Positions 40,785-51,300 of a DNA stretch of 64,000 nt are shown in pieces. The notes below the pieces were generated by a model, which worked only from the letters and a program-made list of their open reading frames with translations, did no database searches and had not been told where the DNA came from. Origin of the DNA: Phymatolithon calcareum (Eukaryota; Rhodophyta; Florideophyceae; Hapalidiales); NCBI GenBank assembly GCA_977006965.1, contig OZ345385.1, positions 62,001 to 126,000 on the forward strand, read 5' to 3'. Made by a program: the position numbers and the translations under genes. Position 1 is the stretch's first letter. The number at the start of each line of letters is the position of its first letter.

Positions 40785-40965
40785 AGGTTTTTTTGAATTT
40801 TGAATTTATTAAACGCCCTCAGTAACACTCATGAGACTGCAAGGGATATGCGCTTCAGCAGCTACGTTGTAGCTTCGATCATCTATTCAAGTACTAGCAC
40901 TAGCTGCAAAAACCCTCTCCCTTAAAATGGGACTACATTTAGATTGTGCGATCCAAGTGTTGAAG
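40785..40965 (-). mobile_element. LINE-C 3' UTR fragment
   Basis: From the plus strand: a T-run, GAATTTATTAAACGCC, CTCAGTAACACTCATGAGAC, and further blocks matching 7335-7500, the 3' UTR of the LINE-C copy at 7.3-8.6 kb. No coding remains. Confidence 0.75.
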
Positions 40966-41039
40966 AATTGCGAAGATGAGCGCGCATTGAAAATCCCGAT
41001 AAGCATGCCGAAAACTTACCGGGAGTGTTACTTATATGG

Positions 41040-41275
41040 AATAGAACGACGCGGTTAAGATGCCTTCGACTGATTTTGAACAGAGCCCCGCTATGGAGAA
41101 AATCAATTCTGGGCGAGTACTTTGGACCCAGTGCAGAGATTTAGCTCATTGCACTCCAACGCCTACTTGGGTCTAATATGATGGACAAAGAGACTAAAAA
41201 TGAATGCAGAAGACTCATTCAAGCCCTCATAGGGAAAGCAACTCAAATCAAGGCGATGTTAGGAAGCTAGAATGC
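41040..41275 (+). mobile_element. LINE-B C-terminal fragment
   Basis: Encodes TRLRCLRLILNRAPLWRKSI, then GEYFGPSAEI, a stop, LIALQRLLGSNMMDKETKNE and CRRLIQALIGKATQIKAML. This is the C-terminal block seen at 44.2, 47.6, 48.7 and 60.6 kb. It precedes LINE-A copy 3. Confidence 0.75.
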
Positions 41276-42005
41276 GATGAGGCGAAATAATTTAGAAGCC
41301 GCCTCTAGACCCGGCGGAAATGATAGCCCATTTAATAGAGGAGCTCAAGGATCACAAAGGAACGGCAATAGAGCCAAGGATATTCCAACTCACATAAGCA
41401 CTGAAACGGGAGCTTAAGAGAGCCCTAAGACGTGCCCCGAGGCAAAAAGCAGAGGGATCGGATGGCATTTTCTCCGAAGCCCTGTTACTTACCCTAGTGG
41501 AAAGCTATAGCATCCTACTTGCAACGATAACAAAAGCCGGCCATCTCGGTTGCCGACCTGCCGATTGGAATAAGGCACTGGCGATTCCAATATTCAAAAA
41601 AGGAGACCCTAGCTCCCCTAAAAGCTATAGGCCGATTTCCTTATTATCTCACGTTGCAAAATATTTCAATGAGGACTAACTGATTCGGAAGGAATATGGA
41701 TTCAGTACGTCCCAAATGGGATTCCAGCCCAGGAAAGGCACAGAAAGGGCACTCCTCCGTTACACAGTAGCCGTACGACAAGGAAGAAGGCAAAAACAGT
41801 GCTCGACCTAAAGTCAGTATACGATCGAGTCCCAAGAGAGGAGCTATTGTGAGAAATCGACCTCAGACTATCAGCAAATGTTGCATCGCTCGACTTTTTC
41901 TCACTGCAGAAGAATTTATGAACGATGCAGCAATAGCTCAAGGAACAAGCGAACGAGGAGTCCCCCAAGGATCCCCCATCAGCCTCACACTGTTCAACAT
42001 CCTCA

Positions 42006-42190
42006 TCGAACGTGGAACCACCACGCTTGCTCCGGGTGGAATCGAATCGTCGAGTGGTACGCAGAGAAGAAGGAGTGGTCTCCTAATTACCTAGACCTGC
42101 AGTAATCTAAGTAGAAGATAATTCGGAACAATAAAGCACTGCCTTGCAAAACCCCACTTGGGAGCGAAGGCAACTTATATACATACATAC
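42006..42190 (+). mobile_element. S2 retroposon inside LINE-A, (TACA)n tail
   Basis: It interrupts LINE-A exactly between LFNIL and MDTLAE. It contains GGTGGAATCGAATCGTCGAG, ends AATAAAGCACTGCCTTGCAA, CCCCACTTGG and a tail TATATACATACATACAT. No long target duplication is visible. Confidence 0.82.
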
Positions 42191-42570
42191 ATGGACACCT
42201 TGGCAGAAAGAATCAAAGCTATTCATCTCAATGATTCAAATGCGAGCCTCCGCTTGAACACGTTTGCCGACGATGTCATACTAATGGCAAGGAACGAAGA
42301 AGAACTACACAAGATGCTTAATGAATGCTCTGAATGGGCACAGGTCTATCGAATGACGTGGTCAACCCAAAAATGTTCAATCATACTCCCAGGTCAAAGG
42401 ATTGGAGATCCCATCCTCCTGACAGACGAGGAAGTTGAAATAAGACGCACTGCAGAATATCTCGGGACGACTATTGGTGCGAACGGAACTCGCGATGACA
42501 AGCTCCTGGCGCGATATAAAAGGGCAAGTGGGAAAGTGCGTCTCATGAGCACCCTGGGCATGAGAAGAAC

Positions 42571-43361
42571 ATTCATTCATTCTGCATATTCCCCTAGTGG
42601 AGCTAGCAACGCTTCGAGGGTCTAAGTTTTTTCCATTCTATCTTATTTGTCGCGAGCTTTGTAGTGGCTTGCACGTCGAGGTCAGGTGAATCGCCAAAGA
42701 TTGAGTCTGGTGTTGGTCGAACACATTGAAGTAGGACCTGTCGGATAAGGCGACGCTCATCCATCCTAAGGATGTGTCCAAGCCAGGTCCATCGCAGGTC
42801 CCTGGCGAGTAATGCCACGTCGATTGTAGGATTCCTGGTCTCGTCGGCGATCTGTCTTCCCGATATTCTAGATAGCATTCTGGCGTTTGTTGATCTTAGT
42901 TTTCTCATTCATTCATTCATTCTGCCTTTTCCCCTAATAGGTCTAGCAGCGATTCGAGGGTCTGAGTTTTTTCCACGCTATTCGTGATGTTCGATAGGCC
43001 GCCGCAATTCCATGGTTCCCGAATGCTTTCTCTGCCTCCTGCACTCCCCTTTCGGGGCGCGTCCCCTCGCAGCAACCGAGGGGATCCTGTGCCGCGCGCG
43101 AGTGCGTGCATTACAGGACAGGAAGATTCTTAGTTTTCTGCACACTGTCTCTGTTAGCTTCTATGCTTCACAGCCGTAGAGGAGAGTAGAGAGGACACAG
43201 GCGCGAAACATGCGTAGTCGGAGCCCTCTTGGTAGCCTGTCATCCGTAAGAATCCGCCGGAGGTCTCGGAAACGGGTCCAGGCAATTGAGACACGGTGGT
43301 TGACTGGGACCATTGAGTCACCATTACCGGACTGCATCACTCCAAGATATTTGAACAGGAT
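42571..43361 (-). mobile_element. LINE-D copy, itself containing a nested LINE-D end
   Basis: On the minus strand it encodes VMQSGNGDSMVPVNHRVSIA, RGLRLRMFRACVLSTLLYGC, then after the nested piece RSTNARMLSRISGRQIADET, LRWTWLGHILRMDERRLIRQ and TPDSIFGDSPDLDVQATTKL to the stop. It ends in (AATG)n on its 3' side near 42571-42580. Stops are present. This type of block is known from RTE/CR1-like LINEs in many eukaryotes; clade assignment is tentative. Confidence 0.82.
42907..43130 (-). mobile_element. Nested LINE-D-like 3' end with (AATG)n tail
   Basis: It interrupts the LINE-D at 42571-43361. The duplication CTTAGTTTTCT occurs on both sides (~42896-42906 and 43131-43141). The 3' part (TGGAAAAAACTCAGACCCTC, ATTAGGGGAAAAGGCAG, (AATG)n) is a diverged form of the host element's own end. 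The upstream part is GC-rich and not recognised. Confidence 0.75.
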
Positions 43362-43612
43362 ATAGTACCGAGAAGAGTATCAAGCTTTTCAAAACTTTTA
43401 CCAGGCCAGTATATGTGTACGCGGCGTAAATAACACCCGACACGATCCGCATATCGAAAGCAGCAGTGAGAATCCAGAAGGTCATGGCAACGATTCTGTT
43501 CGGAAAGCGGGCAGTGCCGCACTGGAGAAGATTAATGAAACTGTGCCAAATTGAGCGGTGAGAGTTACGCCGACGGCACCTGCTCCAGAAGCTAAGACGA
43601 AGATTAAGCAAG

Positions 43613-44407
43613 ATGGTGAAGGAGACCGAAGACAAGGGGGCAGAGCTAGAGCTCAAAACTCTCGATCGTACACGGGAACGAAACACATTAAGTGGTTTCC
43701 AAAATAGATCTGGCCTCCGGCGAGCATGGGAGCAGCAAGAAGAACGAAAAGCGATTACAATCAGCAATCGAATCTGCCGAAGGTTTATTCTTCAAGTATG
43801 TTTTTGGGACATATGCCCACCCCGCCATGGAAGAATGCGAGTTCTGTGCCGACTAGAATCACCTGCCATGAGGAGAAGACACCAAGCAGAAAGGTTCTCT
43901 GCGAGTCTAGTGAAACAGAAGAAGCGCCTCGACGAAGCAGATGAGTATTCTGGGAGAGATGAAGACATTAAGGAGGCAACCAAGGACATAGAGTGCCTCA
44001 AGAAATATGAAGATCTGCAGCAAGCTCTCGACAAAGCCAAGGAGGGCTCAGTCTCAAAGAAAGGGCGACGAAAAGAAAGAATTGAGTTATGGGCAGAGGA
44101 AGAAGAGGGAAGATCGCTCGAGATACCAACTGATTCGAACAATCTACCGATGGTTCTCCGCGTAAGAGAAAGATCTACACGGTTGCGATGCCTACGGCTG
44201 ATATTCAATAGAGCACCTCTTTGGAGAAAATCAGTACTTGGTGCATACTTTGGTGTCACAGCCGTGATTGAGCTGGTCGCGCTCCAACGCATTCTATCTT
44301 CATCCAAGATTAGTCCTGAAATTGAATATGAATGTAAGCGACTAACTGGAGCACTTGTTGGGAGAGAAATACGACTCAAGGTTGTACTGAACAGTCAAAC
44401 TACGTGA
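43613..44407 (+). pseudogene. LINE-A/LINE-B chimeric ORF fragment
   Basis: 264 open codons. The first part (KETEDKGAELELKTLDRTRE, to about WEQQEERKA) matches LINE-A. Near 43770 it changes to LINE-B: RMRVLCRLESPAMRRRHQAE, DEADEYSGRDEDIKEATKDI, STRLRCLRLIFNRAPLWRKS and CKRLTGALVGREIRLKVVLN to the stop at 44405-44407. It lacks RT motifs, which lie upstream in other frames. Such a switch could come from template jumping during reverse transcription or from recombination. The conserved 3' tail follows to ~44500. Confidence 0.7.
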
Positions 44408-44510
44408 GCTTAGAAAATCGTGCGAAAGCGGCCCTGTTACTCTTCAAGAGAGGCCTTGGGAGCTTTTAAAATAAATCAACACATATCCCCAAGAAGAACG
44501 ACGTGCCAGA
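44408..44510 (+). other. Conserved LINE-A/B 3' tail
   Basis: GCGGCCCTGTTACTC, AGGCCTTGGGAGC and TTTTAAAATAAATCAACACA. The same tail ends LINE copies at 2.2, 28.2, 46.8, 47.9, 48.9 and 60.5 kb and probably is the reverse-transcriptase recognition site. Confidence 0.75.
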
Positions 44511-44605
44511 AAAATAAATTATACCAAGAATTGCACACCGCACTTCGCAAGACTCCAAAGGAGCTCTACTTCAGCCGTCGAAGCCAGAACAAAATCTCAA
44601 TTGAT

Positions 44606-46300
44606 TTACTTCTCTTCATAAGAACTTTCGTCCTCAGCGTTAATAATGTCTTCAATGTCATCCGGAGCAGACTGTTGCGCAGTAGGGTGCTTGTTGTATG
44701 ATTCATGCAACAATCCTTGGTAAGCATCCATCTGTTCGGCTGTCATGGTATGTGTCCTCCTCTGTTGTATTCTCTCGACGCCAGACTCAAATTCTGAACA
44801 TAACACAATGCACTGGTCTGCACCCCGGAGAGATGTCAAGAACGGAAAGGGCATTAGACTCCATACTACACTACAGCGTCACCATAGTTGACAATATGGA
44901 GAACGACGAGTCCCTGTATTAGGGACGAGGCGATATACAAGAATGAGCAGTTACGAAAAGCTGCTCCCGTACAGTCTTAGAAGTGTTAATGAGGGCTTTC
45001 AAATCCCCAAGAGGATTATAATATGTGTTTGGATGATCTTTTTGCTCGGATACAAGCTGCGAAAGTGCGTTCAGCATGTATTGACCCTTCGAATGGCGAA
45101 TTTCCTTCTCCTGAAGTTTTTCAGTTACCCTGTTTATTACTGCAAACATTGTGGTGTACTTTTGCACACGGCGTGCAGAGCTTTCACTACCATTTAGGTC
45201 CAAGTCACAGTCCGGTCTGTTGCTGATCTCAGTGAACTGTGGGTGAATCTGAAGGAATCGCTCAAACATGTAAAACATTCCCGACCATCGAGCCTTGTTC
45301 GGCTTGACAGGTTCCAGATCGGTGAGGTTCCTAAGAGCAGTGGTTCTCTTGATTTTGCGCTTGTCTTGTACCATAGTCTCCTCTATGCTGTCATTGACGT
45401 ATATCAAGTCAGAATCGGAGCGCACCCAGGCTTTCATTTCCAGTTGAGCTTGTGATTACTGCATCCAACGTGGGGAATATTGAGAAGGTGCGCATCACGA
45501 TGATTCGTGTTCCAGTTGTCGGCAATTTGGCATGTTGCAAATTCTTAAAGACTCATGTCGTAGAATTCTCGGAGTATGTCATGGAAGAGCTGAACATGAG
45601 TTTCGGCGCTAAACTCTGTTGCTTCTCTGTTCTCATCAGTTTCGTTTGCAATAGGAGAAATCCCGAACAAGGTTTTTGCACTTCATCTCTTTTCTTGTAC
45701 GAAGTGCTAGAGTGCGCATTGGTTCTTTTCATGTAAACAGCAAACAAGGCCATGTAATGAGTACCATTTGTCGTCAAGCCATCATGCATGATTGCACCTT
45801 TCTTTCCCTCGAGCTCTTTCGAAATTTCCTTTTCCACAAGTTTTGTGAGCTGAAGCATTACCTCTTTGACTTTCTTAGCTGACAAAACAGGGATATGCTT
45901 AGCAAAGGCGAGTAAAGAAGTTTCTTCGATCCATATGATAGGAAAAATTTTATTGACGATGGGTTAATCCAGTCGTACATAGCTTGGTCTTATGGGCTAG
46001 CGAAAAACGTTGTACGAACCTTGAGATAGTACCGCCCCTTTCCAGCGCCATTGTTTTGGCTTCAATAAAAGACTCCATAAGAGCAGATTTCGCATAGCAT
46101 AATTTCCTGTGGTTTGTTGGGTTAGTGAAACCAGCACCGAAGACTGATTTCAAGATGGCCTTGCACCCCTCGGAGGAGCATATCCAAATGTGCTTCTCTT
46201 TTCCGTTTTCATTTTGCCTGCCTAGATAATACCCCCCATCGTCCGCATTGTCCCAAGTCAAAACATTTTCCACCAGCTCTTTTGCGTTAATTTCAGGTTC
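44606..46300 (-). pseudogene. hAT-family transposase, decayed
   Basis: Read from 46300 downwards in shifting frames. A BED-like zinc finger comes first (HIWICSSEGCKAILKSVFGA, GFTNPTNHRKLCYA). A hAT core block follows, KGAIMHDGLTTNGTHYMALF, with the first catalytic Asp near 45782. IADNWNTNHRDAHLLNIPHV lies near 45490-45530, the DNxxxN and PHVGC region with the second Asp. Then TTALRNLTDLEPVKPNKARW with RWSGMF, and a C-terminal acidic end (APDDIEDIINAEDES). Breaks: frameshifts between these blocks and stops near 45555. hAT enzymes cut out the element as hairpin-ended DNA and insert at 8-bp targets. Terminal repeats were not found. Confidence 0.82.
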
Positions 46301-46309
46301 TTAATTAGG

Positions 46310-46765
46310 ATTGGAATTTACTTTGCGCTTCCTCATGATAGGCTTGAATGCAGAGGCTCTTGCAGGTCGCTTACAACAAGTGACATGGATGACTTCAATA
46401 TATATATATAGCTGTTGGTTTGTAAGTCTAGGCTTTAAGTACATCGGCCGGTGAGAGTCGTCTGGAGATAGTCAGCAAATCATAGTCACCAGGTAGCCAT
46501 AGAAGCATTTATTCGTCTGGGCGGCCATCGTCAAGATCGACAGTTTAATTAATTGGATATAATTGGAGAAGTTTTACATCCAAATAATTATATTGCAATT
46601 ATTTCAGCCGTGCCCAATTACAATTGCAATTCTTCAGGAAGGAAAAATTAAGGATTGGAATTGGAGAATTTTGAAAACTCACTATTGCAATTGCATGTTT
46701 TGGTGATTCACTTAATTGTATTGCGAAAATTGCAATTAATCTTTTTCCAATTAATTTTAAGGAAT
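46310..46765. other. AT-rich stretch with repeated ATTGCAATT motifs
   Basis: No gene. A (TA)n run lies near 46400. From 46545 to 46760 the motifs CAATTGCAATT, ATTGCAATTA and AATTGG recur on both strands. Repeated short motifs near an end are common subterminal binding sites in hAT elements, and a hAT relic lies next door, but this link is inference. Confidence 0.5.
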
Positions 46766-46960
46766 ATGTGTTGATTTATTTTAAAAGCTCCCAAGGCCTC
46801 TTTTTAAGAGGAACAGGGCCGCTTTTGCACGATTTTCTAAGCTAACGTAGTTTGAATATTTGGTATATCCTTGATTCGTATTTCTCTCCCAACAAGTGCT
46901 CTAATGAGTCGCTTACATTCATATTTAATTTCAGGACTAATCTTGACATCTCGATTCCTT
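46766..46960 (-). mobile_element. LINE-B 3' end
   Basis: The reverse complement encodes KISPEIKYECKRLIRALVGR and REIRIKDIPNIQT to its stop, followed by the conserved 3' tail ending at ~46766. Upstream (46960-47130, minus) is an acidic open stretch, SAMSESTPEPSVSENDAPNY, of unknown origin. Confidence 0.72.
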
Positions 46961-47134
46961 CAGCGTCCCTGTGCGATGCTTTTGTGGGTATCGGATTGGT
47001 AGTATCTTCATAGTTGGGTGCATCATTTTCACTCACGCTTGGCTCAGGTGTTGATTCACTCATCGCGCTCTCTTTGGGGTCCAGGTTTTTGACTAGCAGT
47101 TCGGTAGTATCGTTGGAAGGCTCAAGATCTTGTC

Positions 47135-47890
47135 GTGCTCTATTCAGTTCCACTCTCGGCAATCGAGTCGGCAGAGGGCTTGTTCTACAAGAATGTTTTC
47201 GGAAAGTATGCCGAACACCGCCGGGACCGAATGCGAGTTCTGTGCCGACTGGGACCACCAAAGTTGAGGAGACGTCATCAAGCAGAAAGGTTTGCATTAA
47301 GCCTGGTAAGACACAAAAAGCGCCTTGAAGAAACAGAAGAATACGTTGGAAGAGATGAGGACGTAAAGGAAGCAATGAAGGATATTGAATATCTCAAGAT
47401 GTATGAAGACTTGCGACAAGCCCTTCAGAAAGCCCAGGAGGGACCTGTCACGAAGAAGAGGAGGAGAGAAGACACAATGAAGGTATGGGAAAAGGAAGAA
47501 GAAGGCAGATCAATGAAGATTCCTATTGAAGGCAAGCTACCAGGGATCCTTTACATAGGAGAAAGAACAACACGTTTAAGGTGCCTAAGGTTGACATTCA
47601 ACCGAGCACCTCTTTGGAGGAAATCAGTGTTGGGTGCTTACTGTGGGATTACCGCGGTGATCGAAATAGTCGCCTTACAACGTACTGTAGCGTCATCGAA
47701 GATGAGTACAGAAATTGAGTTTGAGTGCAAGAGACTCACAGGAGCTCTTGTTGGGAGAGAATTACGAATCAAGAACGTTTTGAGCAGCCAGATGACTATA
47801 GCGTAGAGATTATGCAAGAGCTGCCCGTTACTCCAAGGTGAGGCTTTGGGAGCTCTCAAAAATAAGATCATCAAATATCCCTGGGTGTAG
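47135..47890 (+). mobile_element. LINE-B copy, intact C-terminal coding plus 3' tail
   Basis: An open frame to the TAG at 47804-47806 encodes AIESAEGLFYKNVFGKYAEH, RHQAERFALSLVRHKKRLEE, YEDLRQALQKAQEGPVTKKR, LRCLRLTFNRAPLWRKSVLG and ECKRLTGALVGRELRIKNVL. The conserved tail (TGAGGCTTTGGGAGC, AAATAAGATCATCAAAT) follows. It is 5'-truncated upstream of the RT motifs. Confidence 0.8.
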
Positions 47891-47929
47891 AGGAGAACGG
47901 TGAAGGACCAAAATGAAAGAATTAATGCT

Positions 47930-48005
47930 AGAACTAGAGTGGACAAGCGAGGAAGAGAGAAAAGTAGCAAGGGCGATCAACATCGTGTTGAACCATACGC
48001 AATAA
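47930..48005 (+). mobile_element. LINE C-terminal scrap
   Basis: LEWTSEEERKVARAINIVLN matches the LINE-A terminal block PLWTPTEEKDVARAIDVILR at 1945-2015. Only ~25 codons. Confidence 0.5.
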
Positions 48006-48378
48006 GGCCAAGCTCTGAACTAAGGTAATATGAGTAGAAGTCAAGGTGCCATTTAACCTCCAGTTGGGTAGCCAGCCACTTTTACAATAAACAGCAACAC
48101 TTCGGATGACGAGGAGAACACAGCAGGATGAAAGATTCGCCCTGAGCCTATTTAAAAGCAGGAAACATATACACAAAGCAGAGGAATACCAAGAGAGAGA
48201 AGTCGACCTGTGTAGATACGCAATGATGCATTAGCGACAGAAGCTGCAGGAATAGGCGACCTAAATTCCAGCATAAGTTGTGCGAGCAGGAAGCACGCAA
48301 TATGCTTCCAGCAAACCCCATGACAGGAAGGCAATTGGAAGCCTTCTTAAGCAGTTGCCCCTTCGTAGTTTTGGTAGA

Positions 48379-48460
48379 GAGCATCTCAATATCTCATCGG
48401 AGAGAGATTGCCCCTTTTCAAGATAAACCCCAACTTTATCTTTAGTCTCCCAGTGATTAC
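48379..48460 (-). repeat. Dispersed repeat, copy 2 (partner at 19336-19416)
   Basis: The reverse complement carries GGGTTTATCTTGAAAAGGGG and ATCTCTCTCCGATGAGATAT, as in the copy at 19.3 kb. Confidence 0.75.
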
Positions 48461-48599
48461 ACCTGGCAGACGTTTCAAGGAATTTAGATTATCTCAGAGA
48501 GGAGCTCCTCAAAATTGCGCTACAGAAAGAAGAACAAGGAATTTTATCAAAGAAATGGGTGCTAGAAGAAATGAAGACGCACGGTCAGTCTAAATCCCA

Positions 48600-48975
48600 A
48601 CACACATGCCGAATAAACTGCCAGGAGTGCTGAATATTAAGGAATGAACTACGCTGTTGAGATGCCTATGGTTGATTTTCAACCGAGCTCCACTCTAGCG
48701 AAACTCAACGCTTGAGGCATACTTTGGCACTTACGGAGTGATTGAGCTGCTTGAGCTTCAGCCCATATTGCAGAACGAGGACATGATCCAAAAGATGGAA
48801 TACGAATGCAAAAAACTCACCCAGGCTCTCCCTGAAAGGGAAATTGGGATCAAGAAGATCATAGAGGAGCAGAAGATGTTGGCGATCATGTAGAGAATCT
48901 TGCCTGGAGCAGCCCAGTTACTCATGAGCTGAGGCTTTGAGAGCTCTTTTTAACAAAATAAATTCAACAAATATT
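48600..48975 (+). mobile_element. LINE-B C-terminal fragment with 3' tail
   Basis: NKLPGVLNIKE, a stop, then LLRCLWLIFNRAPL, TYGVIELLELQPILQNEDMI and ECKKLTQALPEREIGIKKII to the TAG near 48892, then the tail with GAGGCTTTGAGAGC and AAAATAAATTCAACAAATAT. More diverged than the 44- and 47-kb copies. Confidence 0.75.
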
Positions 48976-48979
48976 CCCC

Positions 48980-49705
48980 GTCATGACACTTTCCAGTCTT
49001 GCTTACAGCCGCTTCCCACGCATCGGCTATCGCTCTGTCCCGACACTTGTTGTGGCTAAAATAAATTGCAAACGATTTACCGTTCTGCATATACACACCT
49101 TGCATCCTGTGCACCCCGTTATGACGTCCACGTTTGATGGCTTCAGCTGTGGCTCAAAACAGATGGAGGACTCGAGGACAGGATTGCCAAGCTCGAATTT
49201 CTGCGAAAAGAGAATTACAGGACTTTAGATAACTTGATGTCCATTCAGCTGTATTCTATTATCAGCATACAGTGCAGGCGCCGAATTCGTACTCTTGTCG
49301 TGCTGGCGGCAATCGGTCATCTTGATACCGAAATCTTTCCTGATTTCTGCCCTCCATTAGCACTGTTGAAGTTTTGCCCATAGTGGAGTTAATCTTCAGT
49401 ATGCAAGTCGGCGGACTGCTTGCATTGCCCTTTTACTAGAGACCACAAGGATTGGTCTTTCTGTAGTGAACATGAGAAACACATGAAAACAGGAAAATTG
49501 AACTGGGAAGGTGCTGTTCTACCCGTAGTGTCAAATAATTTAATACCCATAGCTGTTTTTGCGCTAGAGTGCTCTTTCTGTCCGGCAGAAGACGTCCCTT
49601 GTTTGAAGTACAGAGAATTTCCAGCGCTTCTAAACGTTTGAACGTTGCTGGCACTATTTGGGAACTACGAATTGCGTCTTATGCCAACGCGTTACATAGC
49701 TGAAA
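48980..49705. other. Unassigned stretch
   Basis: Short frames only (for example 49420-49641 plus). No motif or repeat recognised. Confidence 0.4.
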
Positions 49706-49709
49706 GCAA

Positions 49710-50200
49710 TACAGGGAGCTCGCTGAATAGTGCTGAGTTGATTAGTGCTACATCCCTATTAGTGCTATCCCTTACGCGTTGGCACAGTTATCATATGCTT
49801 TAGCTGCCTGCCGGTTTTCTCAGCTGGTGACCACGATGACCAACAAAAACGGCACCCGAACACGGCTCAATCTACAAGACGAGGTTCAAGAAGTCGCGGC
49901 TGCAATGCCAACGCTAACTGATATCTACGCCCTGTTTCGCCCTGTGCAAAATGCTGCATTCCTATGTAACCTGCTGGATGCGAGCAGCCACCTTCAACGC
50001 GCACTGAACATCTTTCGGGCAGCAAGACGTGATCAGAATCGTAGGGCGCAGCGCCAGCTCCTCGTAACAGAGATGTTACAGAAGTAAACAAGGGGCTTCT
50101 TATCGTCGACACCCCATACATGCTACATAGTGCCAGATCCCAATAGTGCGTTTATTATCAGTGTGGCACGGGGTAGCACTATTCGAAGACCCCCCCTGTA
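49710..50200. mobile_element. pogo-like MITE (element 49712-50198, TA targets)
   Basis: The left end is CAGGGAGCTCGCTGAATAGT; the right end reverse-complemented is CAGGGGGGGTCTTCGAATAG. TAGTGCT motifs follow on both sides and TA flanks each end. It shares the right subterminal GTGTGGCACGGGGTAGCACT with the element at 21.0-21.5 kb. It contains an 83-codon frame on the plus strand. Confidence 0.78.
49836..50087 (+). CDS. Small ORF inside the pogo-like element
   Basis: 83 residues from the ATG at 49836: MTNKNGTRTRLNLQDEVQEV, then TDIYALFRPVQNAAFLCNLL and RAARRDQNRRAQRQLLVTEM. Basic and probably helical, and it fills much of the element. It is too short for a pogo transposase and I see no helix-turn-helix with confidence. 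It could be a captured exon or the remnant of a DNA-binding part. Confidence 0.4.
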   Translation: MTNKNGTRTRLNLQDEVQEVAAAMPTLTDIYALFRPVQNAAFLCNLLDASSHLQRALNIFRAARRDQNRRAQRQLLVTEMLQK

Positions 50201-50588
50201 CTTAACAATAGCAAGTACGCGGATCGTCCCGATGCTCCAATACTGTACAGTATGATATGACTTCTTTTACAGACATTAACTGCCATCAGGGGAGGATGTT
50301 AACATATTTTTGCTAACACTTTCCCTATTCCCTCGAGATCGTTCCCTATGCCCCTGTAAGACGTCCTTAATTTAGGGTTCCCTACGTTAGCAAATCGCTC
50401 CCTATCATACAGGGGTCGGAAGTCCAAAGAATCCTACAATACCCTGCTGCCATTTTTATCGATATACAGTAGAGACACGTCATAATTTCTGCGCGGGAAC
50501 AGCTGACCAATAGGCTTCGCGAAATATGTTCTTTTGTTGGTGAGGTTGTACTGGTGGCGTGTCGCACCCGTTATGCAGCCAATGAGAA
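50201..50588. other. Unassigned stretch
   Basis: No supported gene; short frames only. CCCTATTCCCTCGAG and CCCTATGCCCCTG near 50330-50360 are local near-repeats. Confidence 0.4.
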
Positions 50589-50589
50589 A

Positions 50590-50790
50590 TGAGCTGAAAA
50601 CGCCGCCACTTCTTCGCGGCGCTTTCCCCCTCGAGGTCCCGAAGGAGACCAGAGGTGGGTTTTTGTAGTCCACTGAGTCGTGTTACACCAACAAGAAAAG
50701 AAAACCCCTTCAGGACAGAATCTAGCCAAAGATGCGTTGGTAACTTTTAAATAAAAGTCTACCATTCTTCTGCTTCTTCTTCGCGGCGCT
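50590..50790 (+). mobile_element. S1 retroposon copy (diverged)
   Basis: CCCCCTCGAGGTCCCGAAGG and CCAGAGGTGGGTTTT early, then GATGCGTTGGTAACTTTTAA, ATAAAAGTC and TTCTGCTTCTTCTTC at the end. The middle differs from the other copies. Confidence 0.65.
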
Positions 50791-51061
50791 ACCCCACGCA
50801 CGTGCGTGCTTTATTCCCTTGAGCTTGCATTGCTCATCCACTCGTCTGCCGCCGATGCCAAAGATGTTGCACATGCTCTCCGCCAAAGGCAAATGCGGAT
50901 TATTATCTCTTCTCACAATTTATTCTAGACTTCGCAACCAACGCGTCGCCGCGCTGGTGTAATCGGTCCATTCAAGGACCCTCTCCGTCGCTTCTCCGAG
51001 ACCTTGTGACGCCGGGCTCCGCGTCTGTCAGGAGGGGAACAAGGATTGCAACTAACCCGTC

Positions 51062-51300
51062 ATGGAAGACTTCTCACCGGGTTTGCTGGTAGAAGAGGAA
51101 GTCCTGGATGAATCACCATCCATCAGACGGACATCCGCATTGGACCAAGGTCAGACTGCTAACGAGGAAGAACCGTCTGTGACACTTTTGTCCGAGCAGG
51201 AAAATGATCAAAGATTCAACGAGGAAGTCGTTTCTGGAATGCGCGCATCGGCGGAAGAGCAAGGTGAGTCATCCGACGAGGAAATGCCTCCGTTTTGCTG
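51062..51300 (+). CDS. Acidic hypothetical protein (5' part of a broken gene)
   Basis: 79 residues from the ATG at 51062: MEDFSPGLLVEEEVLDESPS, SVTLLSEQENDQRFNEEVVS, ending DEEMPPFC and a stop. Strongly acidic, rich in Ser and Glu, probably disordered. The next frame (51295-51522) continues the same flavour (SPSADSIDDLENLPGAKDFP, DGLSEDEYRSESPQMRW) as if one base had been lost or gained. A tRNA-derived SINE then splits it at 51523. Family unknown. Confidence 0.45.

Larger units (their letters stand above)
41290..43770 (+). mobile_element. LINE-A copy 3 with nested S2 and LINE-D insertions
   Basis: RT motifs in order with several stops: KAEGSDGIFSEALLLTLVES (~41450), WNKALAIPIFKKGDPSSPKS and YRPISLLS, MGFQPRKGTERALLRY, VLDLKSVYDRVPREEL, RGVPQGSPISLTLFNIL (~41960). 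After the S2 insertion (42006-42190) it resumes MDTLAERIKAIHLNDSN, FADDVILMARNEEEL and EYLGTTIGANGTRDDKL to LMSTLGMRR at 42570. LINE-D sequence interrupts to 43361, and LINE-A continues from AGGATATAGTACC to ~43770, where it changes to LINE-B. The FADD catalytic motif is intact here. It is the longest LINE-A RT region in the window. Confidence 0.85.
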
